Shown: in pieces, positions 1-7,612 of the stretch
Layout: each line of letters opens with the position of its first letter
Position numbering within the stretch: the first letter of the stretch is position 1
Assembly: GCA_023430545.1 (NCBI GenBank)
Contig: JAEZAF010000226.1
Location: 1-27,427, forward strand
Length of the DNA: 27,427 nucleotides
Direction of reading: 5' to 3'
Source: Chloroflexota bacterium
Lineage (GTDB): Bacteria; Chloroflexota; Anaerolineae; Aggregatilineales; Phototrophicaceae
Notes under the pieces: generated by a model
The model's database searches: none
What the model was told of the DNA's origin: nothing
What the model saw: only the letters and a program-made list of their open reading frames with translations
Position numbers and translations under genes: made by a program

Positions 1-2
1 CA

Positions 3-524
3 GTGCTGCTGAAGAGTTTTGCGCAGGTGATCGCTGCCGAATCCGCCGGACCTGACAGCGTCCGTCTGCTGATCGTCGGGGATGGCGACCTGCGTCCCCA
101 GTATGAACAGCAGGCACAGGCGCTCGGTATCACGGACCATGTCACATTCTGCGGGCGTGTCTCCGATGATGAGCTGCCGTTGCATTACGCGCTGTGCGAT
201 CTTCATGTACTGCCCTCGACCACAATGGGTGAGGCGTTCGGCGTGGTGCTGCTGGAAGCGATGGCAGCGGCCAAACCGGTGATCGCCAGCAGTCTGCCAG
301 GGGTACGGACCGTCGTACACGATCAGGTGGACGGCCTGCTGGTTCGCCCCGGAGATGCGGACGATCTGGCGCTGGCACTGGCACATCTTCTGGAAAGCGC
401 TGAACGTCGGCGTGAGATGGGGGCAAATGGTCGGCGGAAAGTGCTGGCAGAATATACATGGAGTGCCATCGCCCCCCGTCTGGAGCAGGTATACACGGAG
501 GCCATGACCCATGCTGCTGTCTGA
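3..524 (+). CDS. GT4 family glycosyltransferase, C-terminal part (5' end outside window)
   Basis: The visible 173 residues match the C-terminal nucleotide-sugar-binding Rossmann domain of a GT-B, GT4-family glycosyltransferase. Seen directly: the start of the nucleotide-binding fold (RLLIVGDGDLRP), the acidic GT4 signature EX7E (EAFGVVLLE, visible residues 77-85), a following AAAKPVIAS strand and a closing helix (EYTWSAIAPRLEQVY). The frame is open at the window edge, and GT4 enzymes usually have 350-400 residues, so roughly half the protein lies upstream; the GTG at position 3 is not taken as a start. The enzyme would transfer a sugar from a nucleotide donor onto a growing glycan at the cytoplasmic membrane face. 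Its 3' end overlaps the next gene by 14 bases, consistent with one transcript. Donor and acceptor cannot be read from the sequence. Confidence 0.9.
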   Translation: MLLKSFAQVIAAESAGPDSVRLLIVGDGDLRPQYEQQAQALGITDHVTFCGRVSDDELPLHYALCDLHVLPSTTMGEAFGVVLLEAMAAAKPVIASSLPGVRTVVHDQVDGLLVRPGDADDLALALAHLLESAERRREMGANGRRKVLAEYTWSAIAPRLEQVYTEAMTHAAV

Positions 525-1050
525 AATGCCCTCAGTGCATCTGCCACTGCTGGATCACTGGCATGTCTTCGATCTGGCGGCGATGCTGGCCGCGCAGTCT
601 GGCGGGACGGTGAAGATCGCAGCCCGCTCTCCGCTATACACCCGTGAGCTGCGCCGCCGTGTCGAGAATCAGACGGGGCACGCTCACACTCTGATCTGGG
701 CGGAGCCGGACGCGGACAGCCTGCCGTCACTGACATCGGCGCTGGAAGATTATTCACGCGTGATCGCCATCGGGGGCGGTCGGCTGTCCGGCCTGCTGCT
801 GCGCGAACCACCCATGCACTGGAAGTCAGTGAGCGACCGGTTGGCGTCGGCGGGTTTTGAAGTCGAAGCGCGTTATGGATTTCACGGACCGTCCAGCCTG
901 TTCTGGGCAGTGGCTGTCAGGCTGATGCAGGCCCTGCAGCGCGACGATCTGGCAGATCGCTGTCTCTACCGGATGCGCTCCGTCTATGCGACACCGCAGA
1001 CGGTTCTCACCGCCCTGAATGTCATCGTCATGAGGAGAGTGCATGGCTGA
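511..1050 (+). CDS. Unrecognised 179-residue protein, possibly a degenerate methyltransferase
   Basis: I do not recognise this protein with confidence. The ATG at 511 has a good ribosome-binding site (GGAGG at 497-501, nine bases upstream) and overlaps the end of the preceding glycosyltransferase gene. The product is soluble, without signal peptide or membrane helix. A central IAIGGGRLSGLLL stretch, then ASAGFEVEARYGFHGP and a final ALNVIVMRR strand, faintly recall the C-terminal half of class I SAM-dependent methyltransferases, but no clear SAM-binding motif (GxGxG after the first strand) is present. It could be a shortened methyltransferase-like protein or an unrelated family specific to this locus. 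It overlaps the next gene by eight bases. Its place among glycosyltransferases suggests a role in glycan modification, but that is context only. Confidence 0.7.
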   Translation: MLLSEMPSVHLPLLDHWHVFDLAAMLAAQSGGTVKIAARSPLYTRELRRRVENQTGHAHTLIWAEPDADSLPSLTSALEDYSRVIAIGGGRLSGLLLREPPMHWKSVSDRLASAGFEVEARYGFHGPSSLFWAVAVRLMQALQRDDLADRCLYRMRSVYATPQTVLTALNVIVMRRVHG

Positions 1051-2359
1051 GATCGCGATTTATGAGATCACACGGCAGATCGAGCTGCTCAATCACTGGC
1101 TTGATACCATGCGCGGCCCTGAAGGATATACCGGCCCGGTGGTGCACTGGTGGCAGAACAGTTTCCAGTTTACCGGTGCCGGGCTGGACTGGCGCTATGA
1201 AGGCATCATCAGCGGCTATCTGAATCTGTACAAAAAAACCGGTGTTGCGCACTGGCTGGAAAAAGCAAAACAAGCCGGTCAGGATCTGATCACCGGTCAG
1301 TATCCTGACGGGAATTTCCGACATTCCGGCTTTGAACTCAACCCGTATTCCGGTGGGCGCCCGCATGAGGCGGCGGCGGACATTGCGCTGCTGAAGCTGG
1401 CCGAGATCACCGGTCTGGAAGTCTATCTCCGGGCTGCGCAGCAGAACATCGACTGCTACTTCATCCAGCAGTTGTGGAGCGGCGGCGTTTTCCATGACAG
1501 TCTGGATCATTCCACCTTTGTCCCCAATAAGGCCGCTACGCTGAGTGAAGCGCTCTTTCTGCTCTCCGCGCTGACCGATGACGAAGGTTATGCCGTATGG
1601 TATGCGCGGCCCACCCTCGACTGCATTCTGAAGCATCAGATCACCGGTGGTCCGCTGGATGGGGCGATTTATCAGTACAGCAGTCGCGGGAAAAAGATCG
1701 AGTGGTTTTTTCCGTACTATGCGGCACGCTGCATCCCCGCGCTGATCATCGGCTATCGTTGGACCAGTGATGAACGCTATCTGGAAGCGGCCCGCAGCGC
1801 AGGCGATTTCATCATGCGCTGGCGCAGCCCGGATGGCGGCTTCCCGCAGGTCGTCTACCCGAATGGCCGAGTCAACCGCTATCCACAGTGGATCGCAGGC
1901 GCAGCGGATATCCTGCGGGCGCTCACCTTACTCAACGGCTGTGGTGGGAACTATGACCTCAGATTGAGTCAGTCACGGGTGCTTTCCGGGCAGCTTTCTA
2001 CCGGTGGATTCCGGTCAGCATCCGGTTTCGCGTCGCAGAGTTCGCAGCGTCCTCCGGGATCGTTGCCCGATTTCCGGGATGTACTGCCAGTCAGCGGCTG
2101 GAATGACAAGGCCTTCCGCTATCTGACAACCCTTTTACCTGATGGTATGGCCTCGTCGGATACACCATCATTGGCGTGGGATGCCCACAGCGAGCCTGCC
2201 GAGATTGAGTGTACGGTGCGTGGTCGTGCAGCATGCTATTACGAAGATGATGAACGTATCGAGCTTCGGCGCGGTACATCCGACAGTTCAGTGCTTTATC
2301 GCTGGTACAAGGGTGCAGCGTGGGCTGATGTCTGCGCCCAACCGCTGCTGTGGAAGTAG
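1043..2359 (+). CDS. Probable alpha/alpha-toroid (six-hairpin-like) carbohydrate-active protein
   Basis: A 438-residue soluble protein. The ATG at 1043 follows a purine-rich GAGGAGA at 1032-1038. The first ~310 residues consist of repeated helical pairs carrying aromatic and glycine-rich turns (HWWQNSFQFTGAGLDWRYEG, YPDGNFRHSG, SPDGGFPQVVYPNGR, RYPQWIAGAADILRAL). This pattern is typical of alpha/alpha toroids such as six-hairpin glycosidases, polysaccharide lyases or the catalytic part of C5-epimerases. The last ~110 residues (GWNDKAFRYLTTLLPDG onwards) look like a separate extension. No signal peptide is seen, so it should act in the cytoplasm or at the inner membrane face. In a polysaccharide locus it could modify a lipid-linked intermediate. 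The family is assigned from pattern only; the reaction and catalytic residues are not identified. Confidence 0.75.
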   Translation: MAEIAIYEITRQIELLNHWLDTMRGPEGYTGPVVHWWQNSFQFTGAGLDWRYEGIISGYLNLYKKTGVAHWLEKAKQAGQDLITGQYPDGNFRHSGFELNPYSGGRPHEAAADIALLKLAEITGLEVYLRAAQQNIDCYFIQQLWSGGVFHDSLDHSTFVPNKAATLSEALFLLSALTDDEGYAVWYARPTLDCILKHQITGGPLDGAIYQYSSRGKKIEWFFPYYAARCIPALIIGYRWTSDERYLEAARSAGDFIMRWRSPDGGFPQVVYPNGRVNRYPQWIAGAADILRALTLLNGCGGNYDLRLSQSRVLSGQLSTGGFRSASGFASQSSQRPPGSLPDFRDVLPVSGWNDKAFRYLTTLLPDGMASSDTPSLAWDAHSEPAEIECTVRGRAACYYEDDERIELRRGTSDSSVLYRWYKGAAWADVCAQPLLWK

Positions 2360-2366
2360 GGCGCTG

Positions 2367-3485
2367 ATGCCGTATCTGCTCCCCCTTCTCGGTTTAGCGA
2401 TGATCGCCGTGCTTCAGTGGCGCAGATGGCAGCACGATCAGGCGGCACTGCGTGAACTGAAGGCGCGTCCACTGCCTGCTGTGACGCTCGGTAACACGCC
2501 GACGGTCAGCCCCTTACCAAAGGTCAGCGTCTTGGTGGCAGGCTGGAACGAAGCGCAGATGATCGAGGACCACATCGGCTCGTTTCTGAATCTCCGCTAT
2601 CCCAATCGCGAGCTTATCCTGTGCGTCGGTGGCGAGGATGATACCTATACGCGGGCGGTGGCATGCGCCGCCCCGAATATCCATATCCTTCAGCAGCCAT
2701 CCGGTGAAGGGAAGCAGCAGGCGCTCAAGCGCTGTCTGGAGGTCGCGTCCGGTGAGATCTTCTACCTGACCGATGCCGACTGTCTTTACGACGACGAGTC
2801 GTTTGAACGCACCCTGTCGCCCATTATCAGCGAAGGGCAGGAGGTCTGTACCGGTGGCAGTCGTCCGCTTGACCGTCAGCTTGACAATCCGCTGGCGCTG
2901 CATGTCTGGTTTACGGATTTATACAGCCGGTCACGCTGGGGCGAATACACAAATGGCATCCTTGGCCGTAACGCCGCGCTGACACGTCGAGTGCTGGATA
3001 CCATCGGTGGATTTCACGTCCCGGTACCGACGGGCACCGATTATCACCTTGCCAAACAGGTGCTGCGCCACGGCTATTCCATCCGGCACGCGGCAGGCAG
3101 CGCCATCCAGACACGGTTTGCCGAAACCCTGACCAAATACAGAACGCAGCAGACGCGCTGGCTGCGCAATATTATGCTGCACGGCATTCAGTTTAAGGAA
3201 TACCGCGAAGCAGCACAGGCAGTACTCGCCTCACTGATCGGTATGTCGGTGCTTGCGCTCTCCGTGGTTGGACTCTTGATAGGGCCGCCGCTGCTGACAG
3301 CGGTGCTGCTGCTGTGGGTGTTTATCCTCATCAGCCGCGTGCGTTATATGCGCTTCGGCGAAGTGCTGACCGGTGTCCCGTTCGGGCGTGGTTATCTGCT
3401 GCTGCCGCTGTTTACCCTGCTGGACTTCGGGCTGTGGTCGCTGACACTGGTGCAGAGTATCGTCTTCAATTCCGAGTTGTGGTGA
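2367..3485 (+). CDS. Membrane-bound GT2 family glycosyltransferase
   Basis: With the start at ATG 2367 the protein has 372 residues and opens with a hydrophobic segment (residues 1-16). It is followed by a GT-A catalytic domain (PKVSVLVAGWNEAQM at 51), the metal/nucleotide-binding DAD motif at 136-138, an acidic TGTDYHL at 222-228 that fits the acceptor/catalytic region, and QQTRW at 261-265, the Q(Q/R)XRW signature of processive GT2 synthases. Two hydrophobic regions follow (about 288-323 and 342-366). The frame stays open upstream to 2142, but that longer reading would overlap the preceding gene by 218 bases, so 2367, seven bases past that gene's stop, is preferred; ATG 2328 is a weaker alternative. 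The QXXRW motif fits repeated sugar addition coupled to the membrane, as in hyaluronan- or cellulose-type synthases, or a ceramide-glucosyltransferase-like enzyme. Confidence 0.88.
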   Translation: MPYLLPLLGLAMIAVLQWRRWQHDQAALRELKARPLPAVTLGNTPTVSPLPKVSVLVAGWNEAQMIEDHIGSFLNLRYPNRELILCVGGEDDTYTRAVACAAPNIHILQQPSGEGKQQALKRCLEVASGEIFYLTDADCLYDDESFERTLSPIISEGQEVCTGGSRPLDRQLDNPLALHVWFTDLYSRSRWGEYTNGILGRNAALTRRVLDTIGGFHVPVPTGTDYHLAKQVLRHGYSIRHAAGSAIQTRFAETLTKYRTQQTRWLRNIMLHGIQFKEYREAAQAVLASLIGMSVLALSVVGLLIGPPLLTAVLLLWVFILISRVRYMRFGEVLTGVPFGRGYLLLPLFTLLDFGLWSLTLVQSIVFNSELW

Positions 3486-3498
3486 ACAGGGGACAGGG

Positions 3499-4644
3499 AT
3501 GAGAGTACAACTGCTTCACAAGGGGGGTAGTGTCACCGGGACGCAGCGCTATGCCATGGAGCTGTATCACGGCCTGCTGACCGCCGGTGTCGATATCCGT
3601 TTACAGCAGCCGAAAGTGCTCCCCTCGGATTGGCTGGCACAGCCGCTGCGCCGTGCCGGGGTCGATGTTCAGGCGTTTTTCAACAGCTATCCGCTGGCAC
3701 TGGACCCGCATCCGTCGGATCTGTATCACCTGCCGACGCAGACCATGGCAACACTGCTGCTGCGCCGTTTTCCGTATCCGTTTGTCGTATCTGTTCTGGA
3801 TATTATCCCGTATCTGACGCGCCATGATCCCGTGCTCAATACCTTCCGACACCGTGTGGACGCGGGATTTTATCGCCTTGCGCTGAATGCACTGCGCCGC
3901 GCTGATGGTGTGATCGCTATCTCCGAGTACACGAAACGGACACTCGTCGAGACGCTCGGCCTGAAGCCGGAGCGCATCACGGTCACTTATATGGGTGTAG
4001 ATCATCAGCATTTCCGCCCGGTGACCGTGCCCGACGAATTCCGCGAGAAGTACGGTCTGCGTCGTGATGTTCAGTATCTGCTGTACGTCGGTTCCGAGGA
4101 CCCGCGTAAAAATCTGCGGACACTCCTCTGGGCACTGGCGATTCTTCGTCAGTCACGGCAGGATGTCGAGTTCATCAAGATCGGTCGCGCTCACTTTGAC
4201 GGTGAGCGTCAGAAGCTTCTGGAGCTGATTGACACGCTGGATCTCGGCAGATGCGTGCATTTTATCGACACTGTCGATGACGATGAACTGGTGCTGTTTT
4301 ATAACGCGGCTGATGTGGTCGTCATGCCATCGTATTATGAGGGCTTCGGTTTCCCGGTGGTCGAGGCGATGGCCTGCGGGACACCGGTTGTCACTGCCAA
4401 TACGAGTTCACTGCCGGAGCTGGTGGGACATCTCAGTGTGCAGTTCGATCCGAGCAGCGCTGATGAACTGGCGGAAGCGCTGGTGTTCCAGCTCGATCAT
4501 CCCGCCGACCCTGATGCGCTGCGACGTCATGCATCCCAGTTTAACTGGCAGCGTACCACCCGTGAGACGCTGGCCGTTTATCATCAGGTGCTGGGGACCC
4601 AGTCGAAGGCCGTTCAGCCGCCTATGCCAGCGAGGGTTGGATGA
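3499..4644 (+). CDS. GT4 family glycosyltransferase
   Basis: A full-length GT-B glycosyltransferase of 381 residues. An N-terminal acceptor domain (KGGSVTGTQRYAMEL, then DIIPYLTRHDP and the linker region AISEYTKRTLVE) leads into a donor domain with GSEDPRKN at 198-205, whose R and K are the usual phosphate-binding pair, and the EX7E motif EGFGFPVVE at 281-289 followed by AMACGTPVV. This layout is that of GT4 mannosyl- or rhamnosyltransferase-like enzymes of O-antigen and exopolysaccharide loci. An AGGGGA at 3488-3493 lies five bases before the start. The gene starts 13 bases after the GT2 gene and overlaps the next one in an ATGA stop-start, so translation is probably coupled. Its sequence is related to the next gene, suggesting an old duplication. 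The sugar transferred cannot be told. Confidence 0.93.
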   Translation: MRVQLLHKGGSVTGTQRYAMELYHGLLTAGVDIRLQQPKVLPSDWLAQPLRRAGVDVQAFFNSYPLALDPHPSDLYHLPTQTMATLLLRRFPYPFVVSVLDIIPYLTRHDPVLNTFRHRVDAGFYRLALNALRRADGVIAISEYTKRTLVETLGLKPERITVTYMGVDHQHFRPVTVPDEFREKYGLRRDVQYLLYVGSEDPRKNLRTLLWALAILRQSRQDVEFIKIGRAHFDGERQKLLELIDTLDLGRCVHFIDTVDDDELVLFYNAADVVVMPSYYEGFGFPVVEAMACGTPVVTANTSSLPELVGHLSVQFDPSSADELAEALVFQLDHPADPDALRRHASQFNWQRTTRETLAVYHQVLGTQSKAVQPPMPARVG

Positions 4645-5717
4645 GAGTCGAACTGGTGGGCAATACGTCCGGGCAGGGGCGCACTGGCATTGGACGGTAT
4701 ATCGAAGAGATATATACCGGTCTCGTCGAGTGCGGCCTTGAGGTCATGGTGAATGACCGTGTGATGCCGCCGCTGTCCACACGGTTTACACCCCTGGCAC
4801 AGTTTCCGATTGGCGTGCAGGATCATCAGCCGGGGGCGATTGTCCACTTTACGCAGATCGCCGGTATGTCCCAGATGCTTTACCGTCCCGTGCATCCCTC
4901 GGTTGTGACGATTCATGACCTCGGCGTGCTGATCTGTGACCTGGATGCGCCGATGTTCAACCGGCTGGAACGCTGGATTCTTCAGCGCCAGTTCGACGGG
5001 GCGCAGCGTGCCGACCGATTTGTCGCGGTGTCGCAGTTCACCGCGGACGGTATGATGCAGGTATGGGGGGTTCCCGCATCCAGAATCCACGTGATCCCCT
5101 CTGGCATTAACCCTTTGCGGTTTCATCCCATTCCTGACGCGATACATCAGCTTGCACGGCGCTATGGCCTTTCCCCGGACGAACGCTATCTGCTTTATGT
5201 CGGCAGCGAACTGCCGCGCAAAAATCTCGTCACGCTGCTGGAGAGCCTGACCTGTCTCGAAAATGTCCGTCTGCTGAAGGTCGGTGGGGCGGGTGGTGAC
5301 CGCTGGCGTGCCCAGTTTCTGGCCGATGTGGAGCGCGTCGGCGTCGCGGATAAAGTCCACCTGATTGGCAGCATCCCTGACGAGGATCTGCCGCTGTTTT
5401 ACAGTGCCGCTGAGGTGTTCGTCACACCCAGTCTGCTGGAAGGGTTTGGCCTGCCAGTGCTGGAAGCCATGGCCTGCGGGACTCCTGTGGTGTGTACCAA
5501 TGGCAGCGCACTGACCGAAGTCGCAAGTGGGGCGGCCCTGCTGGTCGATGATGCTCAGGACGCATCCGCATGGGCTGATGCCATCCGACAGGTGCTTGAA
5601 GATCCCCAGCGTCAGCACATGCTGAGGCAGTGCGGCCTTGAGCGTGCTGCGGCGCTGACCTGGAAACAATCCATCGCAAAACTCATCACAGTATACGAGG
5701 CATTATGTGCGGAATAG
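4641..5717 (+). CDS. GT4 family glycosyltransferase
   Basis: A 358-residue GT-B enzyme close in design to its upstream neighbour. N-terminal GNTSGQGRTGIGRYIEEI supplies the glycine-rich acceptor-side loop. The donor domain holds GSELPRKN at 188-195, SIPDEDLPLFYSAAEVFVTPS, and EX7E as EGFGLPVLE at 267-275 followed by AMACGTPVV. Family knowledge: retaining transfer from a nucleotide sugar to a lipid-linked acceptor at the cytoplasmic membrane face. The start codon sits in an ATGA overlap with the previous gene and the 3' end overlaps the asparagine synthase gene by 13 bases, so it lies in the middle of a coupled operon. The shared GSE-x-PRKN and EGFG-x-PV-x-EAMACGTPVV blocks suggest the two neighbours arose by duplication and may act one after the other. 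Confidence 0.93.
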   Translation: MRVELVGNTSGQGRTGIGRYIEEIYTGLVECGLEVMVNDRVMPPLSTRFTPLAQFPIGVQDHQPGAIVHFTQIAGMSQMLYRPVHPSVVTIHDLGVLICDLDAPMFNRLERWILQRQFDGAQRADRFVAVSQFTADGMMQVWGVPASRIHVIPSGINPLRFHPIPDAIHQLARRYGLSPDERYLLYVGSELPRKNLVTLLESLTCLENVRLLKVGGAGGDRWRAQFLADVERVGVADKVHLIGSIPDEDLPLFYSAAEVFVTPSLLEGFGLPVLEAMACGTPVVCTNGSALTEVASGAALLVDDAQDASAWADAIRQVLEDPQRQHMLRQCGLERAAALTWKQSIAKLITVYEALCAE

Positions 5718-7612
5718 CGGGAATCGTAAGGCTGGACGGTGGTATCGAATATGAAAATCTGGAAGCGATGTGTGAGCGCATTCACCATCGCGGGCCGGAT
5801 GCAGGCGGGATCTACACCGAAGTCAGCGACGACTTCTGGGTCGGGATCGGGTCGCGGCGGCTGAGTATCATCGATCTTAGCGCCGCCGGGAATATGCCGA
5901 TGAGCAGTGAGAATGATGATGTCTGGATCGCCTACAACGGCGAGCTTTACAACCATCAGGCACTGCGGCGCGAACTGCTGGCGAAAGGTCATGTCTATCG
6001 CTCGCAGACCGATACCGAAACGATCATCCATGCCTACGAGGAATATGGTGTAGCTGCGCTTCAGCGTTTCAACGGCATGTTCGCTTTCGTGATCTATGAC
6101 CGTGCCCGCAGTCGGGTGCTGATTGCCCGTGATCAGATGGGTATCAAGCCACTGTATTACACATGGGACGGTGTGACACTGCGCTTCGCTTCCGAACTGA
6201 AGGCGCTGACATCGGCTGAAACGCGGGTGAATCCCACCGCATTAAGCCTCTATTTTTCGCTCGGATATGTCCCGGCACCTTACACCCTGATCGAAGGCGT
6301 GCACAAACTTCCCGCGGGGTCTTATCTGATGCTGGAAAACGGCCAGCTTCATCAGGGCACGTACTGGTCCCCAACTGTGAGTGCCGAGGAAAATGGCCGC
6401 AGCGGTATCGATTATGTCGCCAGAACCCGTCAGGTGATGGAAGACGCGGTTGTCCGCCAGTTGATGAGCGATGTGCCAGTGGGGGTCTTCCTCAGCGGCG
6501 GCATTGATTCGACATTGGTGACAGCCGTTGCCAAAAAGCATCACAACGAAGCGCTCAACACCTTTTCAGTAGGCTTCGAAAGTGGGCATGGCACCCCGCA
6601 GGAAGAGGCGCTTTACAATCAGGATATGCTGTTTGCGCGGCAGGTGGCGGACCAGCTAGGCACACGTCATCACGAGATCCTGATCCCGTCAGGTACGCGT
6701 ATCATTGACCTGTTGACCAGCACCATCAGCTTTATGGATGAACCTGTCTGGGAAACATCGTTCGTCTCCCTTCACATGATGTCGAAGCTGGCACGCGAAC
6801 ACGGCGTGATCGTTGTCCTCACCGGCGATGGCGGCGATGAGTTGTTTGCCGGCTATCCATGGTATGAAGGCGCGCGGCGCTTCGAGACCTATTACAGCCG
6901 CATCCCATTCCTGAAGTCGATGCTGCCGCTGCTCTCCGCGGTTTCCGGGGACAGCACCATCGGTGTGAAGGCGCGTGACCTGCATCGCAAGCTGGGGCAG
7001 GATGAAGTCACACGCTACCGCATGAACTACGACATCTTCTCTGAAACAGACAAGCATCGTCTCTTCCGGCAGACGGACACTGATCCGCTGGTGGACTTTA
7101 TCACGCCGCGCCTTGCTGCCACCGGCGCACGCGATCTTCCCCAGAAGCTGGCGATGATGGACCTCATGCTGTGGGTGCGGGAACACTTCAACCAGCGGGT
7201 GGACCGCATGAGCATGATGAATTCGATTGAGGCGCGGGTGCCGTTTCAGGATGTTGAAGTGGTGAATTTCGCGCTCAGCGTGCCGATGTCAGTCAAGATG
7301 CAGGGCGGCGTCGGCAAATATCTGCTGAGAGAAGCGTTTAAGGATGTCATCCCGGATGTCGTGCTTCAGCGTCCAAAGCGCCCGTTTGCCACACCGACCC
7401 AGTCATGGCTGCGTGGCCCGCTGCGGGATTTTGTTCAGGATACGCTTTCACCCTCAGCGGTGGATCGGGCCGGGCTGCTTGATACACAGATGGTCCGCTC
7501 ACTGGTCGATGACTTTATGGCAGGTGATAACAGCCCATCGTTCAAAATCTGGGCGCTGCTGAATTTCCAGATCTGGTATGAGGCCTTCGCGGGGCAACCC
7601 GTGACCGTATGA
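5705..7612 (+). CDS. asnB: Asparagine synthase (glutamine-hydrolysing) / glycan-locus amidotransferase
   Basis: A 635-residue two-domain amidotransferase of normal AsnB length. The N-terminal class II glutaminase domain begins MCGIAGIV, so Cys2 becomes the N-terminal nucleophile that releases ammonia from glutamine; IHHRGPDAGG and YNGELYNH are standard substrate-pocket blocks. The synthase domain has the ATP-pyrophosphatase loop SGGIDST from residue 264, the MDEPVWETSFVSL block and TGDGGDELFAGYPWY. GAGG at 5697-5700 precedes the start. In surface-polysaccharide loci such enzymes (for example the WbpS type) are thought to amidate uronic-acid sugars rather than make free asparagine; inside a glycosyltransferase operon that role is plausible here but cannot be separated by motifs. 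It is joined to the next gene by an ATGA overlap. The gene symbol names the family, not a proven substrate. Confidence 0.93.
   Translation: MCGIAGIVRLDGGIEYENLEAMCERIHHRGPDAGGIYTEVSDDFWVGIGSRRLSIIDLSAAGNMPMSSENDDVWIAYNGELYNHQALRRELLAKGHVYRSQTDTETIIHAYEEYGVAALQRFNGMFAFVIYDRARSRVLIARDQMGIKPLYYTWDGVTLRFASELKALTSAETRVNPTALSLYFSLGYVPAPYTLIEGVHKLPAGSYLMLENGQLHQGTYWSPTVSAEENGRSGIDYVARTRQVMEDAVVRQLMSDVPVGVFLSGGIDSTLVTAVAKKHHNEALNTFSVGFESGHGTPQEEALYNQDMLFARQVADQLGTRHHEILIPSGTRIIDLLTSTISFMDEPVWETSFVSLHMMSKLAREHGVIVVLTGDGGDELFAGYPWYEGARRFETYYSRIPFLKSMLPLLSAVSGDSTIGVKARDLHRKLGQDEVTRYRMNYDIFSETDKHRLFRQTDTDPLVDFITPRLAATGARDLPQKLAMMDLMLWVREHFNQRVDRMSMMNSIEARVPFQDVEVVNFALSVPMSVKMQGGVGKYLLREAFKDVIPDVVLQRPKRPFATPTQSWLRGPLRDFVQDTLSPSAVDRAGLLDTQMVRSLVDDFMAGDNSPSFKIWALLNFQIWYEAFAGQPVTV

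Noticed and set aside
1028..1636. A 202-codon open frame on the minus strand.
   Set aside because: It is antisense to the toroid-type gene, whose start, ribosome-binding site and operon overlaps are better supported.
2142..2366. A longer 447-residue version of the GT2 glycosyltransferase starting at 2142.
   Set aside because: It would overlap the upstream gene by 218 bases, and the extra N-terminus (MVWPRRIHHHWRG...) has no family features. The membrane-anchored form starting at 2367 fits the family.
4614..5669. A 351-codon open frame on the minus strand.
   Set aside because: It is antisense to a complete GT4 gene with the EX7E and PRKN motifs, and its translation shows no recognisable domain.
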